Assembly (NCBI RefSeq): GCF_009176305.1
Contig: NZ_BLAJ01000002.1
Location: 124,001 to 188,000, forward strand
Direction of reading: 5' to 3'
From: Martinezella dioscoreae
GTDB lineage: Bacteria > Pseudomonadota > Alphaproteobacteria > Rhizobiales > Rhizobiaceae
Length of the DNA: 64,000 bases
Below, one piece after another: positions 17,535-25,390 of this stretch. The notes below the pieces were generated by a model, which saw nothing but the letters and a program-made list of their open reading frames with translations, had not been told where the DNA came from and did not search any database. Numbering within the stretch: the first letter of the stretch is position 1; every line of letters starts with the position of its first letter. A program made the position numbers and the translations under genes.

Positions 17535-18317
17535 GTGAAGACTAAAAAATTTGTTCTTTTGCCCGCTCTGGCTTTACTGATGGCAGGCTCCGCCGCGCAT
17601 GCGCAGGAATGGAGATATTTGCCGGATTATGGCGACGATCTGGATGGCGGCTATGTTGCTCCGCGCTATTGGCGGGAGGCACCGCCGCGTTATCGCGACG
17701 ATCCGCGTCTCGACGACGGCTATTACTATCGGGGCGACCGTTACAACGACTATGACGATGAGGACGGCGATTTCCCGCCAGCCCCTCGTCCACGGCGCCA
17801 GGCTTCGATCGATCGGAATGCGGTGTCTCCCCAATTCAGTCCGGGCCTCAAGGACGACAAGCAGGCCAGTCTGGCGCAATCGCCGATCCCGCGCAGCGTT
17901 GTGCGTTTTTCCGGCTACGATCCCGGCACAATCGTTATCTCCACCAAGGAAAAGCGCCTCTATCTCGTGCTCAACGACGGAACTGCCCTCAAATACGGCA
18001 TCGGTGTCGGCAAGCAAGGCTTCGCCTGGAAGGGCACCGAGACGATCAGCCGCAAGGCGGAGTGGCCCGATTGGACGCCGCCCAAGGAAATGATCGCCCG
18101 CCGTCCGGAATTGCCTGACCACATGGAAGGTGGGCTCAATAATCCCCTCGGAGCGAGAGCGCTCTATCTCGGTTCCACCCTCTACCGCATCCACGGCACC
18201 AATGAGCCGAACTCGATCGGCAAGGCGGTGTCGTCCGGCTGCATTCGAATGGCAAATCCGGATGTTATGGATCTCTATGGCCGGGTCGGCGTGGGAACAA
18301 AGGTCGTCGTTCTCTGA
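17535..18317 (+). CDS. L,D-transpeptidase (YkuD/ErfK family), periplasmic
   Basis: 260 residues from GTG 17535, chosen because it puts a clean signal peptide (KFVLLPALALLMAGSAAHAQ) at the N-terminus; a longer frame from 17361 does not. After it comes a Tyr/Asp-rich low-complexity linker (about residues 25-90), then the YkuD domain with the catalytic signature H-G-T-N ... S-S-G-C-I-R-M (HGTNEPNSIGKAVSSG then CIRM), Cys being the nucleophile. Such enzymes cross-link peptidoglycan (3-3 bonds) or anchor proteins to it in the periplasm; rhizobia carry many copies. Followed by repeat copy 1. Confidence 0.9.
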   Translation: MKTKKFVLLPALALLMAGSAAHAQEWRYLPDYGDDLDGGYVAPRYWREAPPRYRDDPRLDDGYYYRGDRYNDYDDEDGDFPPAPRPRRQASIDRNAVSPQFSPGLKDDKQASLAQSPIPRSVVRFSGYDPGTIVISTKEKRLYLVLNDGTALKYGIGVGKQGFAWKGTETISRKAEWPDWTPPKEMIARRPELPDHMEGGLNNPLGARALYLGSTLYRIHGTNEPNSIGKAVSSGCIRMANPDVMDLYGRVGVGTKVVVL

Positions 18318-18346
18318 CTGCACTCCGACCATGCATGGGTCAGCCT

Positions 18347-18449
18347 GGAGCAATTCCAGGATAAAGTGCGCAGCCGTTTCCGTAGGGAATTGCGTGAAGA
18401 CAAAAGCTGGAGCGGTTCATATATTCGATGAAAAGCTCAACCGCTCTGG
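18347..18449 (+). repeat. rhizobial intergenic repeat, copy 1, with terminal hairpin
   Basis: The element begins GGAGCAATTCCAGG, continues with a GTTTCCG block and GGAATTGCGTG, and ends in a stem: 18407-18417 pairs with 18439-18449 (11 pairs with G-U), enclosing ATTCGATGAAAAGC. Copies 2 (23500-23601) and 3 (55007-55107, reverse) share the same boxes and loop but different, still pairing, stems. This copy lies 30 bp after the transpeptidase stop and may end its transcript. Confidence 0.75.
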
Positions 18450-18777
18450 CAGGACCGGAAACGCACACCATTGGACGGGAAGGCAGTCATCACAAGCACC
18501 ATGGCCGTGACCTGCATTTTGTCGCGCCTCGGCGCATCGCGGAAATCGGATTTTAGGCCACCGGTCTCTCAATTCGCATCCGAGCGGAATGAATAGCGGA
18601 GAGAGGAAGGGCGCGGACGAAATCATCGGCGCTATGCAAGCCCGGACTCCGCCATACGCGGAGCCATTCGCCTGCTGAACGAAGCCCGCCGATGCGAGCC
18701 GGCCAGATCGGAAAGCCGAGAACAATGAGCAAGGCGTTGTAAAAAACAGCACCTTGCCTCATTCAAAAGGCCACAGT
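18450..18777. other. intergenic region without recognisable gene
   Basis: Between repeat copy 1 and the small gene on the minus strand. Frames exist on both strands but none combines a ribosome site with convincing protein sequence. I see nothing else here. Confidence 0.4.
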
Positions 18778-18954
18778 CTAACTACCTGTAATCTTGAATT
18801 CATTAGCATATTCTTCCGAACGCAGTACATCGGCTTGGGAGGCCTCTGCCCCGTTGAAGAATTCCTGCAGGAGCCGGGTAATGCGCTCCGGCGATGTACC
18901 CTTGGCATATTCTTCCTGCATCCGGCGTCTGACCAGCATTTCCAAGACTGACAT
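18778..18954 (-). CDS. small conserved-looking hypothetical protein, 58 aa
   Basis: Starts MSVLEMLVRRRMQEEYAKGT and is highly helical and charged, with many Glu/Arg. A GAGGTG ribosome site stands 6 bases before the ATG at 18954, which favours this start over a longer frame from 19014. No family is recognised; size and charge would suit a small cytoplasmic or nucleic-acid-associated protein, but nothing in the neighbourhood identifies it. Confidence 0.5.
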   Translation of the reverse strand: MSVLEMLVRRRMQEEYAKGTSPERITRLLQEFFNGAEASQADVLRSEEYANEFKITGS

Positions 18955-19248
18955 GTCTTTCACCTCATAATTCCGGCGCAAGGAAAATGTCGCTCTCAAT
19001 GACGCGGGAGGCAAGTTACAGTTTTTTCATGGTCTTGATGGCTCGACGACAAGACTTCTGATCTCTTTCCGCCGCCTCGTGCCGGAAACGGTGCCGACCG
19101 AAGCGTGATCGATCTTTCACTTGCCAAATGGCGATGTATCGTAGAATTGAAAGCGGCCAATCGGTCGGTTGTTTGCGCTTCGTTAACCCGCGTGCTTTAG
19201 CGGGCCACACCCCGACCTTTGGATGATGTCGCCTGCAAGGAATGAATA

Positions 19249-19635
19249 ATGCCCATAAAGAAAAGCTCTGCCTCTGACGTTTTCCAGCGCAAGATTTCGG
19301 ATTTTTGCGATATGCGGCTTAAGCCGCTGCTTCAGCCGCGTAGCTTCGAGAATATCAAAGGCTTCATGATCGGCCTGATCGTTTTCCAGTCGCGTCCTCC
19401 CCTTCGGGCAGGACGTGTCGACTTCCAGGAAATTGCCTCGCTCTGCGGCATGGACGAGGAGATGAGCCCGGAATTCAAGCGGGCTGCCCAGCCCGGCTTC
19501 GACGCTATTCTTCGCTGGCTGGGAGCTGCCAAGTCCAATACGGCCCGCATTTCGCCCGTCGTCGCGAAGGCCCCTTTGCGGGTCCCCGGCAAAGCCATGC
19601 CAGCCCAGACCGCGCGCCGCGCTCTGGCCTCCTAA
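19249..19635 (+). CDS. hypothetical protein, 128 aa
   Basis: Begins MPIKKSSASDVFQRKISDFC; the middle (FENIKGFMIGLIVFQSRPP, then FQEIASLCGMDEEMSPEFKR) looks like a folded helical protein and the tail is Ala/Arg/Pro-rich. An AAGGAATGA stretch precedes the ATG and a hairpin terminator follows at 19645, which together support a real single gene. No function is recognised; there is a weak resemblance to helix-turn-helix-like segments, too weak to name. Confidence 0.55.
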   Translation: MPIKKSSASDVFQRKISDFCDMRLKPLLQPRSFENIKGFMIGLIVFQSRPPLRAGRVDFQEIASLCGMDEEMSPEFKRAAQPGFDAILRWLGAAKSNTARISPVVAKAPLRVPGKAMPAQTARRALAS

Positions 19636-19644
19636 TACGAACTG

Positions 19645-19674
19645 CATACCGGCCCGCTTCAGCGGACCGGTATG
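19645..19674 (+). terminator. hairpin terminator after the 128-aa gene
   Basis: Arms CATACCGGCCCGC (19645-19657) and GCGGACCGGTATG (19662-19674) pair over 13 bp with one G-U, loop TTCA, followed by TCCTTT. Placed 9 bp after the stop codon. Confidence 0.7.
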
Positions 19675-19710
19675 TCCTTTACCCGCCTCGACAGATCGCA
19701 AAAACCTGTA

Positions 19711-19725
19711 CAGTATAATACCAGT
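19711..19725. promoter_or_regulatory. candidate GntR operator before the gntR gene
   Basis: Contains ATAATACCAGT (19715-19725), repeated exactly at 20519-20529 before nanEK, and overlaps the near-palindrome GTATAATAC (19713-19721). It lies 51 bp before the TTG start of the GntR gene, so it suits autoregulation. Confidence 0.55.
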
Positions 19726-19775
19726 AGCAAACAGGGCGACATTTTCGTCGCCATGCCATCAAGGGAAAGTCTGCC

Positions 19776-20522
19776 TTGGCAACTGATATTATTGAGCTGG
19801 TCAAGAAAGAGCTTGCTTCCGGCACAGAGGGGATGCCGCTCTACAAGCAGCTGAAGAGCGCGATCGAAACCGCCATCCGCAGCCACGCCTTCAAATCCGG
19901 CTCGGTATTGCCGGGTGAGCGATCGCTTGCGGAAACCCTCTCCCTGTCGCGCGTCACGGTTCGAAAAGCACTCGCCATGCTGGAGGAGGAAGGCATGTTG
20001 AGCCGACGGCAAGGTGCCCGCAGCGAGATTGGCTCGCGCGTCGAAAAATCGCTTTCCACCCTCACCAGTTTCTCCGAAGACCTGCGCGCTCGTGGAATGG
20101 AGCCCGGTTGCGTCTGGATTTCCAAACAGTTAACCCGACCTTCGCCGACGGAGATGATGGCGCTCGGCATCTCAGCCAATGCGCAAGTCCTGCGGATGCG
20201 CCGCGTGCGAACAGCCGATGGCGCACCGATCGCAGTCGAACATGCCGCCGTACCCGTGCGCTTCCTTCCCTCACCTTCGTTCGTCGGCGATTCCCTCTAT
20301 GAGGCGCTGGCCGAGCGCGGCTTTCTTCCTAGGCGTGCCGTCCAGCGCATGCGCGCGCGCGCCGCCTCGCCGGAGGATGCGCAGCGTCTGCGCTGCGAAC
20401 CGGGCGCACCGATCCTGACGACCGAGCGGCGTTGCTTTCTCGCCGACGGAGAGATCGTCGAATATTGCGAGACCCGCTACAAGGGCGAGGTCTATGATTT
20501 CGTCTTCGAGCTGCAGAGATAA
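19776..20522 (+). CDS. GntR-family regulator of the HutC/UTRA type
   Basis: 248 residues. N-terminal winged helix (PLYKQLKSAIETAIRSH ... LPGERSLAETLSLSRVTVRKAL) and C-terminal UTRA ligand domain (VLRMRRVRTADGAPIAVEHA; EYCETRYKGEVYDFVFEL), the architecture of NagR/DasR-type amino-sugar regulators. TTG start at 19776 with AAGGGAAAG upstream. It directly precedes nanEK, and an 11-bp sequence is shared by the DNA before both genes, so it most likely represses itself and nanEK, with a phosphorylated amino sugar as inducer (inference from the family). Confidence 0.92.
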   Translation: MATDIIELVKKELASGTEGMPLYKQLKSAIETAIRSHAFKSGSVLPGERSLAETLSLSRVTVRKALAMLEEEGMLSRRQGARSEIGSRVEKSLSTLTSFSEDLRARGMEPGCVWISKQLTRPSPTEMMALGISANAQVLRMRRVRTADGAPIAVEHAAVPVRFLPSPSFVGDSLYEALAERGFLPRRAVQRMRARAASPEDAQRLRCEPGAPILTTERRCFLADGEIVEYCETRYKGEVYDFVFELQR

Positions 20523-20567
20523 TACCAGTTTAAAACCGGTTGCTTTCTGGTGATCATTCTCTATCGT
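20519..20567 (+). promoter_or_regulatory. candidate operator and promoter of nanEK operon
   Basis: ATAATACCAGT (20519-20529) matches the site at 19715. It is part of a 17-bp inverted repeat ACCAGTTT-A-AAACCGGT (20524-20540, 7 of 8 pairs). A weak promoter, TTGCTT (20540-20545), 16 bp, TATCGT (20562-20567), follows directly, so a bound repressor would cover the -35 box. Confidence 0.5.
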
Positions 20568-20589
20568 TGCGCTCCGAAAGGGGTGCCGA

Positions 20590-22104
20590 ATGCGCAAGGA
20601 AGATCTCAATCTGAGCCTCATTGTCTCATGCCAGCCCGTACCGGGCGGAGCGATGGATGAGGCCATTTTCGTTAGCGGCTTTGCGCGTGCGGCTCTGGCC
20701 GCTGGCGCCCGTGCCTTGCGCATCGAGTCGGCGGCTTACGTTGCAGCCGTCAGGGCCGCCGTCGACGCGCCGATCATCGGCATCGTCAAGCGTGACCTCG
20801 ATGACAGCCCTGTACGCATCACTCCCTTTATCACCGATGTCGAGGCGCTGGCCGATGCCGGCGCCGATATCATCGCCTTCGATGCGACCGATCGGCCTCG
20901 CCCGGCAACGATCGAAGCGCTGATTGCCGCCATCAAGGCCCGAGGTCTGCTGTCAATGGCGGATTGCTCGTGTGTTGGGGATGCCAGACGCGCCCTCGAT
21001 GCCGGCGTAGATTTCGTCGGCACGACCATGTCCGGCTATGTCGGCGGCCCCGAACCGGTGGAGCCGGATATCGCACTGATTGCTGCCATAAGGGAGCTCA
21101 CGCCCTATGTTATCGCCGAAGGTCGCATCCGCACGCCCGAACAGGCGGCGGATGCCGTGCGGGCCGGTGCCTGTGCCGTGGTCGTCGGATCGGCGATCAC
21201 GCGCACCGAGCATGTGACACTCTGGTTCGACAACGCTGTTTCCGCTGCCTTTTCCGCGCGTGATGACGCAACGCTGGCGATCGATATCGGCGGCACGAAG
21301 ACCCTCGCGGCCCTGGTCCGGGGCGGGCAGGTACTTGATAAGGCGACCATCGCGACCAGCCGGCAGGCAGGCCCGGACGCCTGGCTGGCCGCCGTCGCCG
21401 AGCACGCAAAGTCCTGGGTCGGTCGATATGAGCGCGTCGGCATCGCCGCAACCGGCTTGATAAGCGACGGCTGCTGGTCGGCCCTCAATCCCGCGACACT
21501 CGCAGTTCCGGACGGTTATCCGCTGGTGGCACAGGCCAGCAAACTCTTCGGCAAGCCGGCTCTCGCCGTCAACGATGCTCAGGCAGCAGCCTGGGGCGAA
21601 CACTGGTTCGGCGCCGGCGCCAACGAGGATATCGTCTTTTTGACCATATCGACGGGCATCGGCGGCGGCATCGTAATTAATGGGCGGCCGCTATTGGGTC
21701 TGGCAGGTCATTTCGGCCTGCTTCGCGGACCGATGCACGGCCAGTCACCACTGGAGGACGTCGTTTCGGGTCGGTGGATGGCGGCCGAAGCCGCCCGCGC
21801 CGGGCATCCGGCCGAGGCACCCGAGATCTTTCGAAAGGCACGCGAAGGTGCCGGCTGGGCCGAAGCGATCATCATGCAGTCGGCGTCACGCGTCGCGCTT
21901 CTATGCCGTGACATCCAGATGATGTTCGCGCCGAAACGCATCATTATCGGCGGCGGTATCGGCCTGGCATCCGGCTATCTCGACGCTGTCGGTGCGCAAC
22001 TCGAGGGGTTGCCGCCACATGTGGCACCGCGCCTGGTCGCCGCAAGCCTCGGCTCCAATGCCGGCATCATCGGCGCGGCAGATCTTGCTGCACGCCATCG
22101 ATGA
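20590..22104 (+). CDS. nanEK: fused N-acetylmannosamine-6-phosphate 2-epimerase / N-acetylmannosamine kinase
   Basis: 504 residues, two enzymes in one chain. Residues 1 to about 225 are NanE: SCQPVPGG at the start, GIVKRDLDDSPVRITPF, DCSCVGDARRALDAGVDFVGTTMSGY and IAEGRIRTPEQAADA with its catalytic Lys/Glu regions. From about residue 230 it is a ROK kinase: LAIDIGGTKTLAALV, FLTISTGIGGGIVI and RIIIGGGIG. The ROK zinc cysteines are not evident, as in NanK proteins. The kinase makes ManNAc-6-P, and the epimerase converts it to GlcNAc-6-P, in the cytoplasm. AAAGGGG precedes the ATG. Followed by a sugar ABC importer, so imported ManNAc is the likely substrate. Confidence 0.92.
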   Translation: MRKEDLNLSLIVSCQPVPGGAMDEAIFVSGFARAALAAGARALRIESAAYVAAVRAAVDAPIIGIVKRDLDDSPVRITPFITDVEALADAGADIIAFDATDRPRPATIEALIAAIKARGLLSMADCSCVGDARRALDAGVDFVGTTMSGYVGGPEPVEPDIALIAAIRELTPYVIAEGRIRTPEQAADAVRAGACAVVVGSAITRTEHVTLWFDNAVSAAFSARDDATLAIDIGGTKTLAALVRGGQVLDKATIATSRQAGPDAWLAAVAEHAKSWVGRYERVGIAATGLISDGCWSALNPATLAVPDGYPLVAQASKLFGKPALAVNDAQAAAWGEHWFGAGANEDIVFLTISTGIGGGIVINGRPLLGLAGHFGLLRGPMHGQSPLEDVVSGRWMAAEAARAGHPAEAPEIFRKAREGAGWAEAIIMQSASRVALLCRDIQMMFAPKRIIIGGGIGLASGYLDAVGAQLEGLPPHVAPRLVAASLGSNAGIIGAADLAARHR

Positions 22105-22150
22105 AAAGATCTGCCCAATTCAACAAACAACGATAAGGAAAGGGAACAAA

Positions 22151-23476
22151 ATGAAATTCAAGCACATATCGTCCACACTGCTTGCTCTCATGCTGTCGGC
22201 AACGGCCCTGCCGGGACTCGCCAATGCCAAGGTCGTCGTGCTCGGCTGGCCGGGAGGCTCGGAGGAAACGGCGCTGCGCGCCACCGCCGATCTCTACAAC
22301 AAGACAGCATCGGATGCCGACAAGGTCGAGCTGCTGTTCTTCAATCGCGACGGTTTCTTCGACAAGCTGCAGGCCGACATGGCAGCCGGCTCGAACGCCT
22401 TCGACGTCAATCTGGTCGCGACCTATTCGATCGGCCGCTATGCACCTTACATGGAGCCGATCGAGCTTAATGCGGATGCCTCCAAAGTGTTCGGCGACAC
22501 GGTGCTGAAAACGATGCAGTTCGATGGCAAGCAATATGGCGTGCCGACGGACCTGTCGCTGCATTTCATGTACTACCGCAAGGATCTCGTTGATGCCCTT
22601 ATCGCCGATCCCGATGCCAAACCCAAATATGCCGAGATCTCCAAGAAATATCTCGGCAAGGAGCTGGCGCCGAAGCAGCCCGACGACTGGACCTGGGATG
22701 ATTGGGCAGCGACTTCGCTCTATTTCAGCAAACAGGTGAACCGCCAGAGCCCGGTCCGCTATGGCACCGTGCTGCAGATGAAGAACCTTCTCTTCAATAT
22801 GATGGTGTTCCAATCCCTGCCGCGCTCCTATGGCGGCGACTGGATGGACGCGAGCGGCAATGTCACGATCGACTCGGATGCCTACAAGACGGCACTGAAG
22901 CTCTATAAGACGCTTTACGATGCCGGCGCATCGCCGAAGGATTCGCTGAGCTACGAATATGCCGAAACCAATGCCGCCTTCAGCTCCGGGCAGGCCGCGA
23001 CTGCCCTGCAATGGAATGCCGCAGCGGCCGAGCTCACCGATGCAAAGAAGTCGCCTGCCGTCGCCGACGTCACCGGCATCGTTGCGCCCCCGGCCGGGCC
23101 GAATGGTCGCGTCGACCATATCCACGGTCTCGGCCTCGGACTGAACAAGAACGCGCAGAACAAGGAAGGCGCGATCAAGTTCCTCAAGTGGCTGTCCTCC
23201 GAGGACGCGGCCCTTGCCTATGCGCGTGCCGGCGGTTCACCGGCGCTGACGCCGGATGTCGTCGCCAAGGTGGCCAAGGAGCGTCCCGATCTCGTGAAGC
23301 TCGGCGAGTTTGCCAGCAAATATGGCTACGTCATGACGGGGGCCACCTCGGCCAAGGCGCTATCGGCCTACGAGCTGCAAGCCAAGGAATTCACGGGCTA
23401 CTGGTCGGGTCAGCAGAGCCTTGAGGATGCGCTTGCCCATACCAAGGCAGGCATGCAGGATTTCTTGAAGAAATAA
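22151..23476 (+). CDS. ABC sugar transporter substrate-binding protein (family 1), amino-sugar locus
   Basis: 441 residues. Sec-type signal peptide (STLLALMLSATALPGLANA) followed by a family-1 binding protein (VVVLGWPGGSEETALRATAD; DLSLHFMYYRKDLVDALI; FSSGQAATALQWNAAAAE; AIKFLKWLSSEDAALAYARA). AAGGAAAGGG precedes ATG 22151. It follows nanEK by 46 bp on the same strand, which suggests an N-acetylated amino sugar or a glycan containing it as ligand; this rests on position only. Repeat copy 2 separates it from its permease genes. Confidence 0.92.
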   Translation: MKFKHISSTLLALMLSATALPGLANAKVVVLGWPGGSEETALRATADLYNKTASDADKVELLFFNRDGFFDKLQADMAAGSNAFDVNLVATYSIGRYAPYMEPIELNADASKVFGDTVLKTMQFDGKQYGVPTDLSLHFMYYRKDLVDALIADPDAKPKYAEISKKYLGKELAPKQPDDWTWDDWAATSLYFSKQVNRQSPVRYGTVLQMKNLLFNMMVFQSLPRSYGGDWMDASGNVTIDSDAYKTALKLYKTLYDAGASPKDSLSYEYAETNAAFSSGQAATALQWNAAAAELTDAKKSPAVADVTGIVAPPAGPNGRVDHIHGLGLGLNKNAQNKEGAIKFLKWLSSEDAALAYARAGGSPALTPDVVAKVAKERPDLVKLGEFASKYGYVMTGATSAKALSAYELQAKEFTGYWSGQQSLEDALAHTKAGMQDFLKK

Positions 23477-23499
23477 GGAGAAGGCCGGGTGCCGGCTTC

Positions 23500-23601
23500 G
23501 GAGCGATTCCAGGAAAAGTGTATTGCGGTTTTCCGTCCGGTATTGTGTAAAAGCAGAGGAATAGAGCCTTTTCGCGATTCGACGAAAAGCGAAAAGGCTC
23601 T
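23500..23601 (+). repeat. rhizobial intergenic repeat, copy 2, inside the importer operon
   Basis: Begins GGAGCGATTCCAGG, continues GCGGTTTTCCGTCCGG, and ends in a perfect 13-bp stem: 23563-23575 pairs with 23589-23601 around GATTCGACGAAAA. It fills the gap between the binding-protein stop and the permease start, where a processing or partly terminating hairpin would give more binding protein than permease. Confidence 0.78.
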
Positions 23602-23616
23602 CCCGGCATCCGGCCA

Positions 23617-24498
23617 ATGCGGCTGAAACCCATGGCTCTTGTAAAACGCGCCGAAGGCAGGCTCTACCTGGCACCGTTGGTCGGGTTTCTGCTGCTGTTC
23701 CTCGGCTTCCCGGCTCTTCTCAATCTTCTCTATTCCGTTTCGACCGTTTCGTTCGAGACGTTGCGCAGCCCACGGATCAGCGGTCTCGGCAATTACGTCA
23801 CAGTGCTGACGGAAACCGCATTCTGGCAATCCGTCTGGTTCTCCTTCCGCTTTGGCATCATCACGACTATCTCGGAATGCCTGCTCGGCCTTTTCCTGGC
23901 GATCTTTCTGAAGCCGCTTCTATCGGCACGGCCTGTTCTGATGGCTCCGCTGATGCTGCCGCTGATGGTCGCACCAGCCATGGTCGGCCTGATGTATCGC
24001 CTCGTGCTGCATGAATTTGCCGGACCTGTGCCCTATTATCTTTTCGAATGGTTCGGCGACAGCCCGGCTTTCCTCGACTATCAGAATGCCTTCCGCACGC
24101 TTGTCGTCGTCGAAGTGCTGCAATGGACACCATTCGCCTTTCTGCTCTTCTACGTCGCCTACATCGCCATTCCCGAAGATGTGCGCGAGGCTGCAGCGCT
24201 CGATGGTGCGACCGGTCTGCAGCGGCTTTGGCGTATCGAATTGCCCCTGATGCTGCCGACGCTGACCGTCGCCTTCTTCATCCGCTTCATCGACGGCTTC
24301 CGCGTGTTCGACAATGTCTACGCCCTGACCGGCAGCGGAGCCGGTGGATCGACAACGTCGCTGTCGATCTACATCTACCAGGCCTTCTTCAAGGAAGGCG
24401 CCATCGGCAAGGCGGTGGCGGCATCCGTCGTCCTGTTCATCACTTCATTGCTGGTTCTCTGCGGCCTGAACTGGCTTGGCGCGCGAAGGAAGAGATGA
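23617..24498 (+). CDS. sugar ABC transporter permease (MalF-like)
   Basis: 293 residues, about six membrane helices, first one LYLAPLVGFLLLFLGFPAL. EAA loop EAAALDGATGLQRLWRIELP near residue 192 and the later RFIDGFRVFDNVYALTGSG typical of the MalF/UgpA branch. ATG 23617 is only 15 bp past the hairpin of repeat copy 2; ATG 23632 is an alternative start. The next permease begins one base after the stop. Confidence 0.93.
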   Translation: MRLKPMALVKRAEGRLYLAPLVGFLLLFLGFPALLNLLYSVSTVSFETLRSPRISGLGNYVTVLTETAFWQSVWFSFRFGIITTISECLLGLFLAIFLKPLLSARPVLMAPLMLPLMVAPAMVGLMYRLVLHEFAGPVPYYLFEWFGDSPAFLDYQNAFRTLVVVEVLQWTPFAFLLFYVAYIAIPEDVREAAALDGATGLQRLWRIELPLMLPTLTVAFFIRFIDGFRVFDNVYALTGSGAGGSTTSLSIYIYQAFFKEGAIGKAVAASVVLFITSLLVLCGLNWLGARRKR

Positions 24499-24499
24499 G

Positions 24500-25321
24500 A
24501 TGCTGAAACTCCTACGTTGGATCGTTTATGGTATCGCGGTCTTCGCGATGAATTTTCCGATCCTCGTCACCCTCATTACTTCATTCAAGACTACACGCGA
24601 GATCTCCAATAATCCCGGCCTGTGGATCGAACAGCCGACCTTCGACAATTACGTCAAGGTATTGACGGACACCGAGCGCTTCAACATTTTCCTTTATCTC
24701 GCAAACAGCGCCGCGGCAGCGCTCATCGGCACCCTGCTGGCGATCGTTCTTACCTTCCCGGCGGCTTACGTGATCGCCCGTAGCGAGACCGGACAAAAGC
24801 TCCTGCTTCCGCTCGTTATCAACCTTCGCGCCGTGCCGCTGGTCGTTTTCGCGATCCCGCTTTACATGATGTATCAGTGGCTTGGCCTGCTCGACACCCG
24901 GATCGGCCTCGGGCTTATTCTGACGATCGTCAATATCCCGCTGGCGCTGGTCATGCTGGTCAATGCCATATCCGACATACCGATAGAGCTCGACGAGGCC
25001 GCGACGGTCGACGGAGCCAACGTCTTCCAGATCATGATCAGGGTCATTCGTCCGGTGATCCGCCCCGCGCTCGTCACCACCTTCATCTTCGGCTTCATCA
25101 CTGCCTGGAACGAATTCCTCTTCGGGCTGATGCTGACGACCAACCGCGCTGTGCCGATGACAGTCGGCGCCTCCTTCTTCTTCGCGGCCAGCGGCGGCGG
25201 CGTGCAATGGGGGCTGGCATCCGCCGTCATGATCCTCGGCGCCTTGCCGCCAGCCTTGCTCGGTCTCGTGATGTATCGCCAGCTTTCAGGTTCGATGACG
25301 GCAGGCGCCGTTAAAGGTTAG
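24500..25321 (+). CDS. sugar ABC transporter permease (MalG-like)
   Basis: 273 residues. Six membrane helices with EAA loop EAATVDGANVFQIMIRVIRP near residue 168 and ITAWNEFLFGLML after it. ATG 24500 has GAAGGAAGAG upstream; a TTG at 24476 would extend it into the previous gene without support. Last gene of the operon: no ATPase follows, and the next genes are on the other strand. The importer therefore needs a shared ATPase from elsewhere. Confidence 0.93.
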   Translation: MLKLLRWIVYGIAVFAMNFPILVTLITSFKTTREISNNPGLWIEQPTFDNYVKVLTDTERFNIFLYLANSAAAALIGTLLAIVLTFPAAYVIARSETGQKLLLPLVINLRAVPLVVFAIPLYMMYQWLGLLDTRIGLGLILTIVNIPLALVMLVNAISDIPIELDEAATVDGANVFQIMIRVIRPVIRPALVTTFIFGFITAWNEFLFGLMLTTNRAVPMTVGASFFFAASGGGVQWGLASAVMILGALPPALLGLVMYRQLSGSMTAGAVKG

Positions 25322-25390
25322 GGGCAACACGCCTTGCGACTGCGCGTAGCCTAAAGCTGGAGCGAGGCTTCTGCTCTCTCAGGCGCTAGG

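Noticed and set aside
19016..19210. 64-residue minus-strand frame rich in Arg/Lys
   Set aside because: No convincing start signal and low-complexity basic composition.
22067..23125. 352-residue frame on the minus strand opposite the binding-protein gene
   Set aside because: Antisense shadow of a high-GC gene; the plus strand has a signal peptide and family motifs.
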